Shown piece by piece: positions 18,489 to 28,127 of a DNA stretch of 64,000 nt; within the stretch, counting starts at the first letter, position 1, and every line of letters begins with the position of its first letter. Source of the DNA: VSJD01 sp964617825 (GTDB taxonomy: Bacteria; Verrucomicrobiota; Kiritimatiellia; JAAZAB01); assembly GCA_964617825.1 (NCBI GenBank), contig CAZTWL010000012.1, forward strand, positions 1 through 64,000. Direction: 5' to 3'. Made by a program: the position numbers and the translations under genes. A model generated the notes under the pieces. That model saw only the letters and a program-made list of their open reading frames with translations, had not been told where the DNA came from and made no database searches.

Positions 18489-18749
18489 TTAATCACTCGC
18501 CGTCGACAACCTGACATCATCGATCTCTATTTGATCCGGGAAAAGATAAAGCATCACCAGCGGATCGTCGTTTGCCGCACAGTCAAGAACGAACTCGATA
18601 GACCGCCACTCTTTTGAATCCAAATTTTCCTTGAGCAGGCTGACCTCCCGCAGCTTAGAAGTCTTTATGGCGGCGACAATATATCGGGTATTACATGTCG
18701 AGAAGGAATACGCGCTCGGGTGGAATATTATATTGCCCGCGTGTCGAAT
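18489..18749 (-). pseudogene. C-terminal remnant of a secreted/carbohydrate-binding protein
   Basis: An 86-codon open frame ending at the TAA at 18489-18491, closed upstream by a TGA at 18750-18752, with no usable start. The translation looks like real protein: 'LKENLDSKEWRSIEFVLDC', 'DPLVMLYLFPDQIEIDDVRL'. The ending 'IEIDDVRLS' is typical of the last strand of galactose-binding-like beta-sandwich domains. Its N-terminal part is missing; the intact glycosidase gene at 18806 begins just upstream. It is most simply the 3' end of a deleted gene. It could instead be a very short frameshifted gene. Confidence 0.45.
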
Positions 18750-18805
18750 TCAAAATCGATGTCACACGAGATAAGCGTACGGGATTGGATTTTTGCCCGG
18801 AGCTT

Positions 18806-20887
18806 TCAGGCCATGCGCTCCAAGCCCTGCCATTGAAGGCGCCAGTTTCCATTTTTTGGAAATCCCGGCGCCTCGCCCGCGGGGGCGCCATCCCAGCCGG
18901 CCGCCATCATCGCCACGGCCGCAAGCAATGATCCATTGCCGGGCAGATAAATCGGCAGGCTTGCCACGATAAAATTATGTCCATTAGGCAAATAAGTATT
19001 GCGCTCGTCCGTCTTGAGTAGAAAATCCACGGCCATTTCGGGCAGACCCAGCCGCGCCGCGGCCATCGCGCACATGCCGTAATCCCAACCCCAGGCCGAC
19101 TTCCAATTCCAGGTCGCCAAGACCTTATCCAGCGTGCGGTGCATCGTTTCCCGGTTGATCAACGCAGTTTCCGGCAACATGCCCAGCGCGCCAAGCATTG
19201 AGGGATGATCCGATGTCATTTTTGGATTTTGAAAAGTATCCGGGGCCGATTCAGCGGCAACATAAACACCATCCTTGACCGGCAGAGCCGCCAAATGATC
19301 GCGCACACGCTTCCATTGCGCATCGGGCGCCAGTCCCAGGCGTTCCTGCCACTGCAAGGCGGTGTCCAAGCCCCAAGCCCAATAGGCCAATTCGAAGGTC
19401 GGATTAAAGCAGTCCCGAAACGCATGGGTTTCCTGGGCGGGCATGATTGGCGGACCGAGGATGTACCGATTTTCCGCTTCACACCACCCGGCATAGGAGG
19501 CCATAAAATCCGCGGTTTCGAAAACGATCTCGCGGTATTTATCCAATGTCTCCCGGTCCCGGTATTTCCGGTAACATAATTCCGCATAGTAGATGGGATG
19601 GGGCTGCTGCCACACCAAAAAGGCTTCGAATTCGGTCGGTTTTTGGACGGCGTCAGGACCCACGCACTTCGGCCAACGCGCGCCATTATAACCCTGCTGC
19701 CGGGCCATCGCCTTGGCCGTGCGCAGTGCCGTGGTTCGATAGAAATTCAGACTCTTTTCCAGCAAGGGAAGACGCCCCCATAGCGCAAAATGGACTCCAT
19801 GCCACCAGTGCATTTCAAGATGGAAACGGCCATGCCAGCTATTGAAGACCAAACCGGTCTCTTGCGGCGGCAAAGATCCGGCACATTGAATGGCGGTCAG
19901 ATACTGTGAGAGAACGACCCGCCGCTCAAGCTCACTGGCCCGGGAATCGGTACATGCTGAAAAATCGACGGCGCCGCCATCGCTCCAAAATCGGTTCCAG
20001 TATTGCGCGCTGGCTTCCATCGTAGCCTTGACGCCCGGCAAGCGGCCCAGGTCCCGACGGTTAGTGAAAGCGCATACGAATTCGATCGTCCCGGTTTTAC
20101 GCCGGGGATTCATTAAAAAGCCACTCTCCTTGCCGGACCATTCCATGTCATCGGACGCTTCCATAATCACGGAATAGGCGTTGGCCGCCTCCAAAAAAAC
20201 GCGCTGGAACTCAGCCCGTCTGGCATCCAACGCAAAGCTCGCGCGAGTCGCCCCATCACCGCAACAAGACGGGAACTCCACAGTGACGCCCAGCCTGCTT
20301 TTCTGCCCGACCAGATCCGATTCTATCCGGACGGCGACCAGATCCAACTCCGGATGACAGCACGTCTGCACGTAAAACGGCTGCCCGCGCAGGGAAAAGC
20401 GACTGTGAACGATTCCGGACCATAAATCCAGGGTTTGATCGATATTTTCAACCGCCTCGACACGGATGGATTTTTGCGGCATCCCAAAATCAAGCTTGAG
20501 GTAGCCCAGCTGGATTTTATGCGGATTGCCGTACAGCCAACTGGCAACCGGGTCTTTTTCGCAATCGCCCACCAGGTATCCGATTTGGCGGCCATGCGTC
20601 TCAATCCAGGTCAGGGGATATTTGTCCACTGCATATCCCTGGGGATTGATCGCAGTATGCCAGCCCCACTGCGCCTGGGTTCCCAGGGGGATGCCTTTAT
20701 AGCGATAATCCATGAATCCCGAAGGACCATCCATTTCTCCATAGTATTCGGCAAAAGTCTGCAAGCCGGTAACATCCACCGTAAGTGCAAACTCGCCATT
20801 GCCCACGGACAAGGGGGCATAGCGGTCCGTTTTCCGTATGACGGGATTATGCCTTTGCACCAGCTTCTTTATATCCATTTCGCGCAT
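18806..20887 (-). CDS. Six-hairpin (alpha/alpha)6 glycosidase-like protein
   Basis: 693 residues. An N-terminal beta-sandwich (about 1-270) begins with 'NPVIRKTDRYAPLSVGNGEFALTVDVTG', the usual opening of GH65/GH95-like proteins. It is followed by an (alpha/alpha)6 barrel with 'LEMHWWHGVHFALWGRLPLLE', 'GYNGARWPKCVGPDA', 'HAFRDCFNPTFELAYWAWGL' and 'LPNGHNFIVASLPIYLPGNGSLLAAVAMMAAGW'. These patterns place it in the six-hairpin glycosidase superfamily, but I cannot assign the CAZy family. There is no signal peptide. A candidate general acid is the glutamate of 'PAQETHAFRD' or 'TEFEAF' (uncertain). It lies about 50 bases after the large secreted protein gene, so co-transcription is likely. Confidence 0.75.
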   Translation of the reverse strand: MREMDIKKLVQRHNPVIRKTDRYAPLSVGNGEFALTVDVTGLQTFAEYYGEMDGPSGFMDYRYKGIPLGTQAQWGWHTAINPQGYAVDKYPLTWIETHGRQIGYLVGDCEKDPVASWLYGNPHKIQLGYLKLDFGMPQKSIRVEAVENIDQTLDLWSGIVHSRFSLRGQPFYVQTCCHPELDLVAVRIESDLVGQKSRLGVTVEFPSCCGDGATRASFALDARRAEFQRVFLEAANAYSVIMEASDDMEWSGKESGFLMNPRRKTGTIEFVCAFTNRRDLGRLPGVKATMEASAQYWNRFWSDGGAVDFSACTDSRASELERRVVLSQYLTAIQCAGSLPPQETGLVFNSWHGRFHLEMHWWHGVHFALWGRLPLLEKSLNFYRTTALRTAKAMARQQGYNGARWPKCVGPDAVQKPTEFEAFLVWQQPHPIYYAELCYRKYRDRETLDKYREIVFETADFMASYAGWCEAENRYILGPPIMPAQETHAFRDCFNPTFELAYWAWGLDTALQWQERLGLAPDAQWKRVRDHLAALPVKDGVYVAAESAPDTFQNPKMTSDHPSMLGALGMLPETALINRETMHRTLDKVLATWNWKSAWGWDYGMCAMAAARLGLPEMAVDFLLKTDERNTYLPNGHNFIVASLPIYLPGNGSLLAAVAMMAAGWDGAPAGEAPGFPKNGNWRLQWQGLERMA

Positions 20888-20937
20888 GGATGCATGAATC
20901 CTGCCTGTGACCGCCCATGATTAGCTGTCGGTCACAA

Positions 20938-23900
20938 TCACTTTTGATCCAGGGCCCCCGAGACGGACACATCTTTAAGTCGGATGACTTGTTGGTGAGG
21001 TGCGCGCTCGTTCAGGAATAGCGGACGGGACTGCGCGGCAAAAGCAACGCCTTTCAATTTCAACGGATACGTCAGTTCGTCGGCTTCTTCCTTAAGGTCA
21101 TCTTCATCCCAGGCTGTCCCGTAATTCCAGAGATTGTAGATCGAACCTGTTGACAGATCGGGAATGGCGGACTTCGCCGTCACAGGCATGCTGATGAAAT
21201 TCCAACCGTCGAAACAGATGGAAACGCGCCCGTCGTAATCGAACACATCCGCGTTGTGAACCGGCGTTCCGCAGGAAATGCCGCGCCGGCCCTGGGCATC
21301 CTCGATCTCCCAGAAGATCTGCCCCCAGCCTGAATTGCCTTTTATCCAGATGCCGACCGTGTTCGCTTTACCCGGCAGAACTACGGGCTCTTTAAGGCGC
21401 AACACCGCATATTCATAAAATATTTCCGGAAGCTTCCGATCGGGATGAACAAGTTCGAGTTCGAGACATTCGCCCTTTTCGGGATCGGATACCTGCTTCA
21501 TCGTATAATCGCCCAACGTCCGGAACGGCATTACCACACCGCTCGTTTTCTCCAACAGAGGCTCCTTGTCCTTCGCCAGTTCCCATTCGGCGGCCTTGTC
21601 CATGGCATTGACGATTTTCACGTCGGCGGGCGGGATATCGCGGGGGTAGCGCCTTGGGCCGCAGGCTATGCTCTCGATCGGCTTTGGGACGATCAGGTAC
21701 TTTGTCGCGGTATCAACCACCAGCGCCAAGCTGTTATTTTTAAGCTCCAGCTTGCGCTCGCGCCCATAGAAGTCGAAGAGCTCATAATTGGAGTCGGCCA
21801 GCTTGATTGTGAGTTCGGCCGTCCCGCGCGAGGTCCAGAGGGGATAGACTAATTTCCCGTCGGCGCGCGCCATCTCCAACGCATAGACGGTTTTGGAGCC
21901 CGTGGGGAAGCTGCGGTTTCGCTTGACCTGATCGAGCATTTTCGTGGCCGTGGCGACACCGACATAGGATTTTTTCGGGTATATATACGGATCGCGCTTG
22001 CATAGTCCGGAAGATCCCCAAAACGATCCGGCATAAGTATTGCCGCAATCCATGATCACCGCCAGATAGATATCCGGAAAATCGTAAGTATACGAAGTCA
22101 GAATATCGCGCACATACCATTCCGCCTGGTTCACGGCCCCGATCTGGGCGTCAAGCCGGTAATTGCTTTCGAAACAGGCATCCACCTTCCACTTGCTATA
22201 TCCAAACTTTTTCGCGGTCGCGAGCATGAGTTCAGCCGCCTGGAGCGAGCCTTCCCACTGGCGCTCCGGCAGGGAACTGCGACCGACGACTTCAAGTCCC
22301 ATATAGTCCGCATATTTTTCCGGGAATTTCCGGCGCATCCCCTCGGCAACCAGTTCGGTGCTGGCCATTGTGTTCCCTACAAGAATGCGAAGCTGCGGAA
22401 ATTTTTTGCGTACGACCTTGGCAATCATGCGCGCGCGCGCCCAGCGCTCATCAGCGGTCTTTTCCTCCGCGCCATCTTCGCACTTCTGGCCGATGAGTTC
22501 CGGCGCGATCGCGTAGCCGTTTTTCGAAGGCGCCTCATGGAAGATCATCGCGTTGTTGGCATGCGGGAACTGTTCGAGCGTTTTCCTGATGGAAGCCTCG
22601 ATTTCGGCTTCGTCGGCGCCCTTGGTGTCGACCGTGACCGTGGAAAGCTTCCATTCCGCAAGCTCGCTCTCGGTGCGGTGCTTGGTCCCGGCAGCCCCGG
22701 CCGATCTTCTGAATCCCGCCTTCAAGAGCACCGGGCCGTAGGTTTCAGCATCCGCACTGGTATAATGGGCGCCGCCGTAGTTCCATGTTCCGTAGGGCGA
22801 ATCATCCAACCCTGCTTTGCGGGTATCCCGGCCAAGCAGGGCAAATGAGGCATTATGCGTGAGCAATAACCGGTCCTTGTCATAGAGATTGAAATCGATT
22901 TGATACCAGCCGAGCTCCTTCTGTGCGAGGGAGATCTTATGAGTTCCATTGGTTTTCGGATCGACTTTCTTTTCGCCAGAGCCGACTTTTTCACCCTCCG
23001 GATTGCGGATCTCCCAGCGCAAGTTGAAATCGCCGTCCTTTTGCGGGCGCGTTTCAACGATCAGCTCGGGGACTTCATCGTTGTGGAAAATGTTGCCGGA
23101 TTGCACCGTTTTGACTTCCATTTCGGCAGCGGGCTTTTCAAGCGTTACGCCGAAAACGTGAACGGAGCTGGGATATTCCGGATCGGGGAAAAAGCGCCGG
23201 TCACCGAGGGGGTGGCACAGCCCGATGAGTTTGCCGGTCAGCTCAAAATCCAGGTATCGGCCGATTTGCCTCAGGAGCGTTCCCCGATTGTCGCTAAACA
23301 CAATATCCTGGATGTTCCCGGTGGCAAGCGGTATTTCCACCCTGTAGAGCGGAAGGATTTTTCCACCCACTTCGAGCGTGCCAACCTTGATGCCGGTTTT
23401 CAACACATCGACGGTCGTATTGGCCGTCGCATTGAAACCGCGGCCGGAATATGCGCCGGTCGAATAAATATAGCGCGCAACGCGGGCATTGATTAAAGGA
23501 TGTTTTTGCGGATCATCCTCTAGCGCACAAAGCACCCAGGCCCGCGTGTACTGCGCGCAGGGCACGGTAAAAAGGCACGAATATTCCGGCCTGAAAAACA
23601 CATTCCGCAAGCTCGGATAACTCCGCGCAAAGACCTCTTCCTGCTTCACCGTTTCGGCCAAGTCGTAATTCGCTCCGTCTTTGACAATAAACGGAATTGT
23701 GTCGTCCGCCAGTCTGACCTTCGCTGCCTTCATTTTTCCGGGTACGCTCTTCGGCTCAATCTCCAGCGCGACATAATCGGCGGTGGTCGCCCGGCGGTCG
23801 AACTTGATCTCGCCGAATTCCCCATCGCTCTTGATCCCCACCAGACGGCTTTCCCGATCGAAACGGCCCGCATAGTTGCCGTCGACCCAAACCGTTATAG

Positions 23901-25026
23901 TCGAGGGATCCTGCTGCAGGCGGATGGCACATTCCTTGCCGTAGATTTCGGGCAGCTTGCCCCAATCAGCCACCTTTGCCTTGCTGTTGACGCCAAATGT
24001 CGCCAGCGGATGCAGGTTGTAACGAATGCCGAACGGCTCGATTTCAACCCCGGCGGCCGCCAGAACAACCTGGTTCGAACCATCCTTGTAAAGATCGTCG
24101 AAAGGCCGGATTCGGATGCTGCGCGCCGAACCGTTGTCAAAAAGCAGTTCGATGTCCTGCCCCATACGCCCGATCTTTACGGGAATGGTGGTGTTGACCG
24201 TGTCCTTCGGGACGGAAACCACCGGATCGGAGGACTCGAACTTCACATTGCGGAACTGCAGGAATGGGGATTTGGAGGAATTGCCGAAAATGAAAATTCG
24301 GGCATAGGCCGCTCCCGGGCGCCAATAGCCCTTGGCATCGCTAAAGGCAAAGCCCTGAATGCATCCTTCTACCTTTTCCCAATCCGCCGGCACTTTTTTC
24401 CCCGCCGCACCGGAATATTGATACCAGGAATTGTTGTGCTCGCGGATTCTATCCGCAGCCTTGGCGTTTATGCCGACAGGCCCGCGCAAGGTCACAAGCC
24501 AGGTCCCGTTCGTCTGTTTTTCGATTTTTTCGACGGTGGACTTGCTGATCTCGCGGTTGGGAAGATCCTTGTACCCATCCCGCGCGTTAAATGCGACAAA
24601 TCCGCCCCGAGTAAATTTCCCCGCATCGACCACCTTCAAAATCGTATCGTTTGTAGTGCAATCTTCCACAAGGAAAGTGTCCGTGCCCTTGATTGGATTT
24701 ATTTCCTTGCCTTCAATGCGCCGCATGTCCTTGTCATAAACGATCAGCGCAAAACTGAAAGTCGCCTTGGGATCGCATCCGGGCATGCCCCTGAATTCAC
24801 CGCTCAGGACAGACCGCTTGGAAGGATCGACGGGGAATATTTCGGCAGTCTGCGCGCCCCCACCCCCTTGAATTCCAAGCGTGCCATTTTCAAGCTTTGT
24901 CAAAGATTTGGCATCCAGCCAATCGTTAATTTCCGGAAAAGTGCGGACGCTCGCATCTGACGCCGCCAAAACACCGGCTACAAATATCGGACTGAACGCC
25001 AAGATTCCTGCAAACAGTTGCTTCAT
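20938..25026 (-). CDS. Large secreted multidomain protein with GH-A-like barrel
   Basis: 1362 residues from the ATG at 25026, which has a GGCGGA site; a frame up to 25059 exists but lacks a better site. Signal peptide 1-22 ('LFAGILAFSPIFVAGVLA'). The N-terminal 700 residues are beta-rich, with carbohydrate-binding-like sandwiches ('FLQFRNVKFESSDPVVSV'). A central barrel at about 740-1130 carries 'MIFHEAPS' and 'KVDACFES', glutamates at positions expected for the acid/base and nucleophile of clan GH-A enzymes, and is followed by a beta-domain ('ELFDFYGRERKLELKNN'). The C-terminus has another binding module ('WGQIFWEIEDAQGRRG'). I do not recognise a named family; extracellular glycan hydrolysis is inference. 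Confidence 0.8.
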   Translation of the reverse strand: MKQLFAGILAFSPIFVAGVLAASDASVRTFPEINDWLDAKSLTKLENGTLGIQGGGGAQTAEIFPVDPSKRSVLSGEFRGMPGCDPKATFSFALIVYDKDMRRIEGKEINPIKGTDTFLVEDCTTNDTILKVVDAGKFTRGGFVAFNARDGYKDLPNREISKSTVEKIEKQTNGTWLVTLRGPVGINAKAADRIREHNNSWYQYSGAAGKKVPADWEKVEGCIQGFAFSDAKGYWRPGAAYARIFIFGNSSKSPFLQFRNVKFESSDPVVSVPKDTVNTTIPVKIGRMGQDIELLFDNGSARSIRIRPFDDLYKDGSNQVVLAAAGVEIEPFGIRYNLHPLATFGVNSKAKVADWGKLPEIYGKECAIRLQQDPSTITVWVDGNYAGRFDRESRLVGIKSDGEFGEIKFDRRATTADYVALEIEPKSVPGKMKAAKVRLADDTIPFIVKDGANYDLAETVKQEEVFARSYPSLRNVFFRPEYSCLFTVPCAQYTRAWVLCALEDDPQKHPLINARVARYIYSTGAYSGRGFNATANTTVDVLKTGIKVGTLEVGGKILPLYRVEIPLATGNIQDIVFSDNRGTLLRQIGRYLDFELTGKLIGLCHPLGDRRFFPDPEYPSSVHVFGVTLEKPAAEMEVKTVQSGNIFHNDEVPELIVETRPQKDGDFNLRWEIRNPEGEKVGSGEKKVDPKTNGTHKISLAQKELGWYQIDFNLYDKDRLLLTHNASFALLGRDTRKAGLDDSPYGTWNYGGAHYTSADAETYGPVLLKAGFRRSAGAAGTKHRTESELAEWKLSTVTVDTKGADEAEIEASIRKTLEQFPHANNAMIFHEAPSKNGYAIAPELIGQKCEDGAEEKTADERWARARMIAKVVRKKFPQLRILVGNTMASTELVAEGMRRKFPEKYADYMGLEVVGRSSLPERQWEGSLQAAELMLATAKKFGYSKWKVDACFESNYRLDAQIGAVNQAEWYVRDILTSYTYDFPDIYLAVIMDCGNTYAGSFWGSSGLCKRDPYIYPKKSYVGVATATKMLDQVKRNRSFPTGSKTVYALEMARADGKLVYPLWTSRGTAELTIKLADSNYELFDFYGRERKLELKNNSLALVVDTATKYLIVPKPIESIACGPRRYPRDIPPADVKIVNAMDKAAEWELAKDKEPLLEKTSGVVMPFRTLGDYTMKQVSDPEKGECLELELVHPDRKLPEIFYEYAVLRLKEPVVLPGKANTVGIWIKGNSGWGQIFWEIEDAQGRRGISCGTPVHNADVFDYDGRVSICFDGWNFISMPVTAKSAIPDLSTGSIYNLWNYGTAWDEDDLKEEADELTYPLKLKGVAFAAQSRPLFLNERAPHQQVIRLKDVSVSGALDQK

Positions 25027-25187
25027 GACATATCCGCCTTTCATGGTTGAATGAAACACCGCTAACGAGTTAAATCCTCGCTAGAGTAAAGAATCAGGCA
25101 AGGAATGTCCATTTTGAAAAATTATAGGCGAGGACCTCGACAAAAAACCGGCAAACACGGAATATTTTGACAGGCTCAAGTCCGCAG

Positions 25188-25197
25188 CAAGCGCTTG
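25188..25197. promoter_or_regulatory. CAAGCGCTTG palindrome, candidate LacI/GntR-type operator
   Basis: A perfect 10-base palindrome about 165 bases before the start at 25026. The AAGCGCTT core is typical of LacI-family operators. A TATAAT hexamer (minus strand, about 25118) downstream of it may be the -10 box of this gene. No other copy was noticed in the window. Confidence 0.3.
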
Positions 25198-25253
25198 TTT
25201 TGATTCTCGCTCCCTATGTTGTCAATTCTGCCGGAATTCCAAATTCTTTCATT

Positions 25254-27890
25254 TCAAGCGACGACCGGCATTTTGCAACGAACGGAACGAAGCGTTTGCA
25301 CGCTGCGTCGAGGGTTCTTGCGATAGAAACGGGCAAAGATTCCATAAGCATTGCCATGGTTCGAGCCAAGCGCAACGATCAATTCATGCTTGCCTTTCGC
25401 CACCGTCCAGGGGATGACTGCCGCATCGGCACGGGCCGGGTTTGTGCCGTTGGGATCGTGTAACACTTGATTGCCGTCAAGCCACGCCTTAACCGGCCCG
25501 TCATAACCGAGCCGCAGCTCGATGTGCATCTGCTCTGCGCAAATAAAGCGATTGACAAAATACACCAGAGCATCAGCCGACCCGCCGGCAACCAAGTCAG
25601 AATGCGCATCGCAGAATGCGGCAGGGAAAAGGCGCGGCTTTAATTGCAGGACATTTTCGTCTTGGGGACAGCCCAGGTTGTGCAGCTTGCCGGCGGACGG
25701 CATTTGCCGGCTGACAAACCATTGGGTAATGAAATCGCCGAAAACATCACCGCTTTTTTGCCGTTCGATTAACGCTTGGGTCAAGCGTTCGATTTCTTCA
25801 ATCGTTTCCAGCCAGCATCCTGGATCGCCTCCCAATATATCTGTTTTTCTGATCGGGTGATTCCTGCGGATCCGCGCCTTCACATCTTTAATTACCCGCT
25901 CCAGCCTGACGGCGGCGGTCTGATCCTTGGCGGATTTTAACAGCACGAGCAGTTTCACGGCGACGGCAAATTGGCGGCCGACTTCGAGGCATTTGACAAA
26001 CCAATGAATATCCTCGTTAGCGGAAACATGGGCCGCCTGGCGCGCCAATTTCAGCGCCGACCAGGTGGCGCGCTCACGGTCGATCCATTCCCGGGCGCAA
26101 TTTCCCCTGGACCAGTCTTCGCTTCGCTTGAGCGCCATCACCGTATTGGTGATTGACCACCAGACACGGCTGACCGGCATCCGGCCATTCAGCCTCACCA
26201 GGAGCGCGCGGCTCATTAACTTTCCGGCTTGCACGCCCCACAGATGGATGCATACCTTCTCAAAATATCCTCCGGCCGCAAAAATCTTCGCCGGCAGATA
26301 ATCGCCGGCAGCCATTCGCAAGAAAACCGACTCAGCTTGGACTTCATTGGCCGGATTTTCACGATATCCCCCCGCGGACCCGCTCCATAAAAACGTGGAA
26401 TTAAGCACCTGGACTGGTTCCTCGTGCACCCCGCCATTGGATAAACAGACAGATTCGGCCCCATCGTAGAAATGCGCCATGGCCCCCGAAATATTGGCCA
26501 AATCATCGCTGATATAGTTGTCTCCGCCGCCAAAAGCGATAACATGCAATCCAGGCCCCTTACCATTTCGTTCCATTTTTTTCCGCAAACACGCGATTTT
26601 TTTCCGGTTCCCTGCGTCGTAAAACTGCTCGCGTAATCCGAATTCAATGCCTTTTTCCGGTCCAATCAACCGGCTCAACCTGGTAAAATATTCCATTTCC
26701 CGTTGCCAGACATTTTTCGGCTTCCGTTCCTGGTAATGCGTATATAAAGGCGAAGTAAAAATTAAAACCAGATCGCGCGCCGGGGAATAGCCGGCGGATT
26801 CCGGCAAAGAACTCAGCTCCCGGCGCACCTGTTTGAACCAGGCGGCATAAGCTCCGGCATGACCATCGGCGGCAGACAAATCGTCGTTCGGCCAGAGCTT
26901 GCGGCATCTCCCACAGCGCTGTTTCCAGGCATGTTCGACGGGCAACCAACCGGCCGCATCGATATCATGAATATACATAAAGCCCGGGTGAACTTCGGAA
27001 ACGAACTTTTTCATTTCTTCAATTTTCGCCGCTTTCAGTCCCGAATTGGAAGGACAGGTTCCATATCGGCCGGCCACATCGCCGCCACAGCAGTTATAAA
27101 TTTTTCCACCCGGATAGCGACGCCGGTTGAGATAAACCTTACCGAAATAACCGTAGCGATAGATCTCGCCACTTTGGTAAGCAGTTCCATAGCCGCCGCC
27201 ATACCCTGCAAATAAAAGCTTGATTCCCAATCGGCGAGCATAGCGCGTGCACGCCCGCATCAAGCGGGCATATCCCGGGAACCGCTTCGTATTCCAGCCA
27301 AAGCCGTCAAACCAGACCATGTTGATTTTATGCTCAAAACAAAAATCGAGTTTGCGCCTGATCCGCGCCAGGAAAGCATCGCGACCGTCGCCCCAATCAT
27401 AAGCCCAGCGGTTGCATTCCACATTCAATAGCCAGTCGGAAGCGCAGCGATACCTGAAATTCGGCCAGTCCTCGATGACGACACACGGCACCCTGACACA
27501 ATCCTTATTCCAACGCGTCATTTGGAACAAGGTGGCCGCACCACGCAACAAGCCTTCCGCAGTTAACGCCGAGATATCGACCCCCTCACCGGATACCTTG
27601 AGCTCATAGGCTTCGACACACTGGTCAGCGCAAAGTTTCTGCCGGAAACCCAAGCGTTTGACAATGTTCAGCCGGATCCGGGCGCCGCCAGTTTCATCGC
27701 CGGACGCCGGCCGCGTCCGCGTGAAACGCACGGCAAGCTTATATTTTTCAGCAACCAAATCAGCCGGACCACGCGCCTGCTCATCCGAGATGACAACAAA
27801 CGTTTCAGATCCTTGCGCCCCGATTGGAAGACGCAGTTCTCCGCGGCGGGCAACACATCGCTTTGGTTCCGGAATGCATTCTATTTTCAT
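25254..27890 (-). CDS. GH20-like glycosidase, paralogue 2, with extra C-terminal sandwich domain
   Basis: 878 residues. Residues 1-710 align end to end with the protein at 9902-12058 ('DWPNFRYRC.SDWL.NVECNRWAYDWGDGR', 'INMVWFDGFGWNTKRFPGYARLM', 'HVIAFGGGDN', 'GAMAHFYDGAESVCLSNGGVHE'). As in that protein the GH20 'GGDE' position reads 'HDID'. Residues of about 715-878 form an extra domain ('YFVNRFICAEQMHIELRLGYDGPVKAWLDGNQVLHD') like the jelly-roll modules at the ends of many secreted glycosidases ('SDDGVKVWLNG'). No signal peptide. Its upstream element is shared with the paralogue, so the two genes are probably co-regulated. Confidence 0.82.
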   Translation of the reverse strand: MKIECIPEPKRCVARRGELRLPIGAQGSETFVVISDEQARGPADLVAEKYKLAVRFTRTRPASGDETGGARIRLNIVKRLGFRQKLCADQCVEAYELKVSGEGVDISALTAEGLLRGAATLFQMTRWNKDCVRVPCVVIEDWPNFRYRCASDWLLNVECNRWAYDWGDGRDAFLARIRRKLDFCFEHKINMVWFDGFGWNTKRFPGYARLMRACTRYARRLGIKLLFAGYGGGYGTAYQSGEIYRYGYFGKVYLNRRRYPGGKIYNCCGGDVAGRYGTCPSNSGLKAAKIEEMKKFVSEVHPGFMYIHDIDAAGWLPVEHAWKQRCGRCRKLWPNDDLSAADGHAGAYAAWFKQVRRELSSLPESAGYSPARDLVLIFTSPLYTHYQERKPKNVWQREMEYFTRLSRLIGPEKGIEFGLREQFYDAGNRKKIACLRKKMERNGKGPGLHVIAFGGGDNYISDDLANISGAMAHFYDGAESVCLSNGGVHEEPVQVLNSTFLWSGSAGGYRENPANEVQAESVFLRMAAGDYLPAKIFAAGGYFEKVCIHLWGVQAGKLMSRALLVRLNGRMPVSRVWWSITNTVMALKRSEDWSRGNCAREWIDRERATWSALKLARQAAHVSANEDIHWFVKCLEVGRQFAVAVKLLVLLKSAKDQTAAVRLERVIKDVKARIRRNHPIRKTDILGGDPGCWLETIEEIERLTQALIERQKSGDVFGDFITQWFVSRQMPSAGKLHNLGCPQDENVLQLKPRLFPAAFCDAHSDLVAGGSADALVYFVNRFICAEQMHIELRLGYDGPVKAWLDGNQVLHDPNGTNPARADAAVIPWTVAKGKHELIVALGSNHGNAYGIFARFYRKNPRRSVQTLRSVRCKMPVVA

Positions 27891-27948
27891 TCTGCCCTCA
27901 ATTGGTTAGCAAAGCGTCCCATGCGTAAAATCCAATTTATCGCCGGTG

Positions 27949-28002
27949 ATTGTACTAAATCCAAGCGAAGCGACTACTGACCAGATGCTATATTCTTGTG
28001 CT
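27949..28002 (-). promoter_or_regulatory. Conserved upstream element / candidate promoter, copy 3
   Basis: On the minus strand it starts with AGCACAAGAAT, has AGCATC and GTAGTCGCT at the same spacing as copy 1, and ends in TACAAT, 59 bases before the ATG at 27890. Alignment with copy 1 is gap-free over 54 bases with 35 matches. An open frame without a start codon runs through it, so a coding remnant is not fully excluded. Confidence 0.45.
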
Positions 28003-28127
28003 CCGCTGCTACGGACGCCATTGAGCACGGAAAGAGCGAAAGGGCCGGCGAAACCGGGAGAGAGATTAAAACGATGCAATCGAAAACAAGAGGACGCCCA
28101 GCCGAATTGGCATCCGACATTTGAACG

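Noticed and set aside
27906..28120. Start-less coding-like frame through the upstream element of the gene at 27890
   Set aside because: Codon pattern looks protein-like, but no start exists and the copies of the element are not in the same conserved frame, so a regulatory explanation was preferred.
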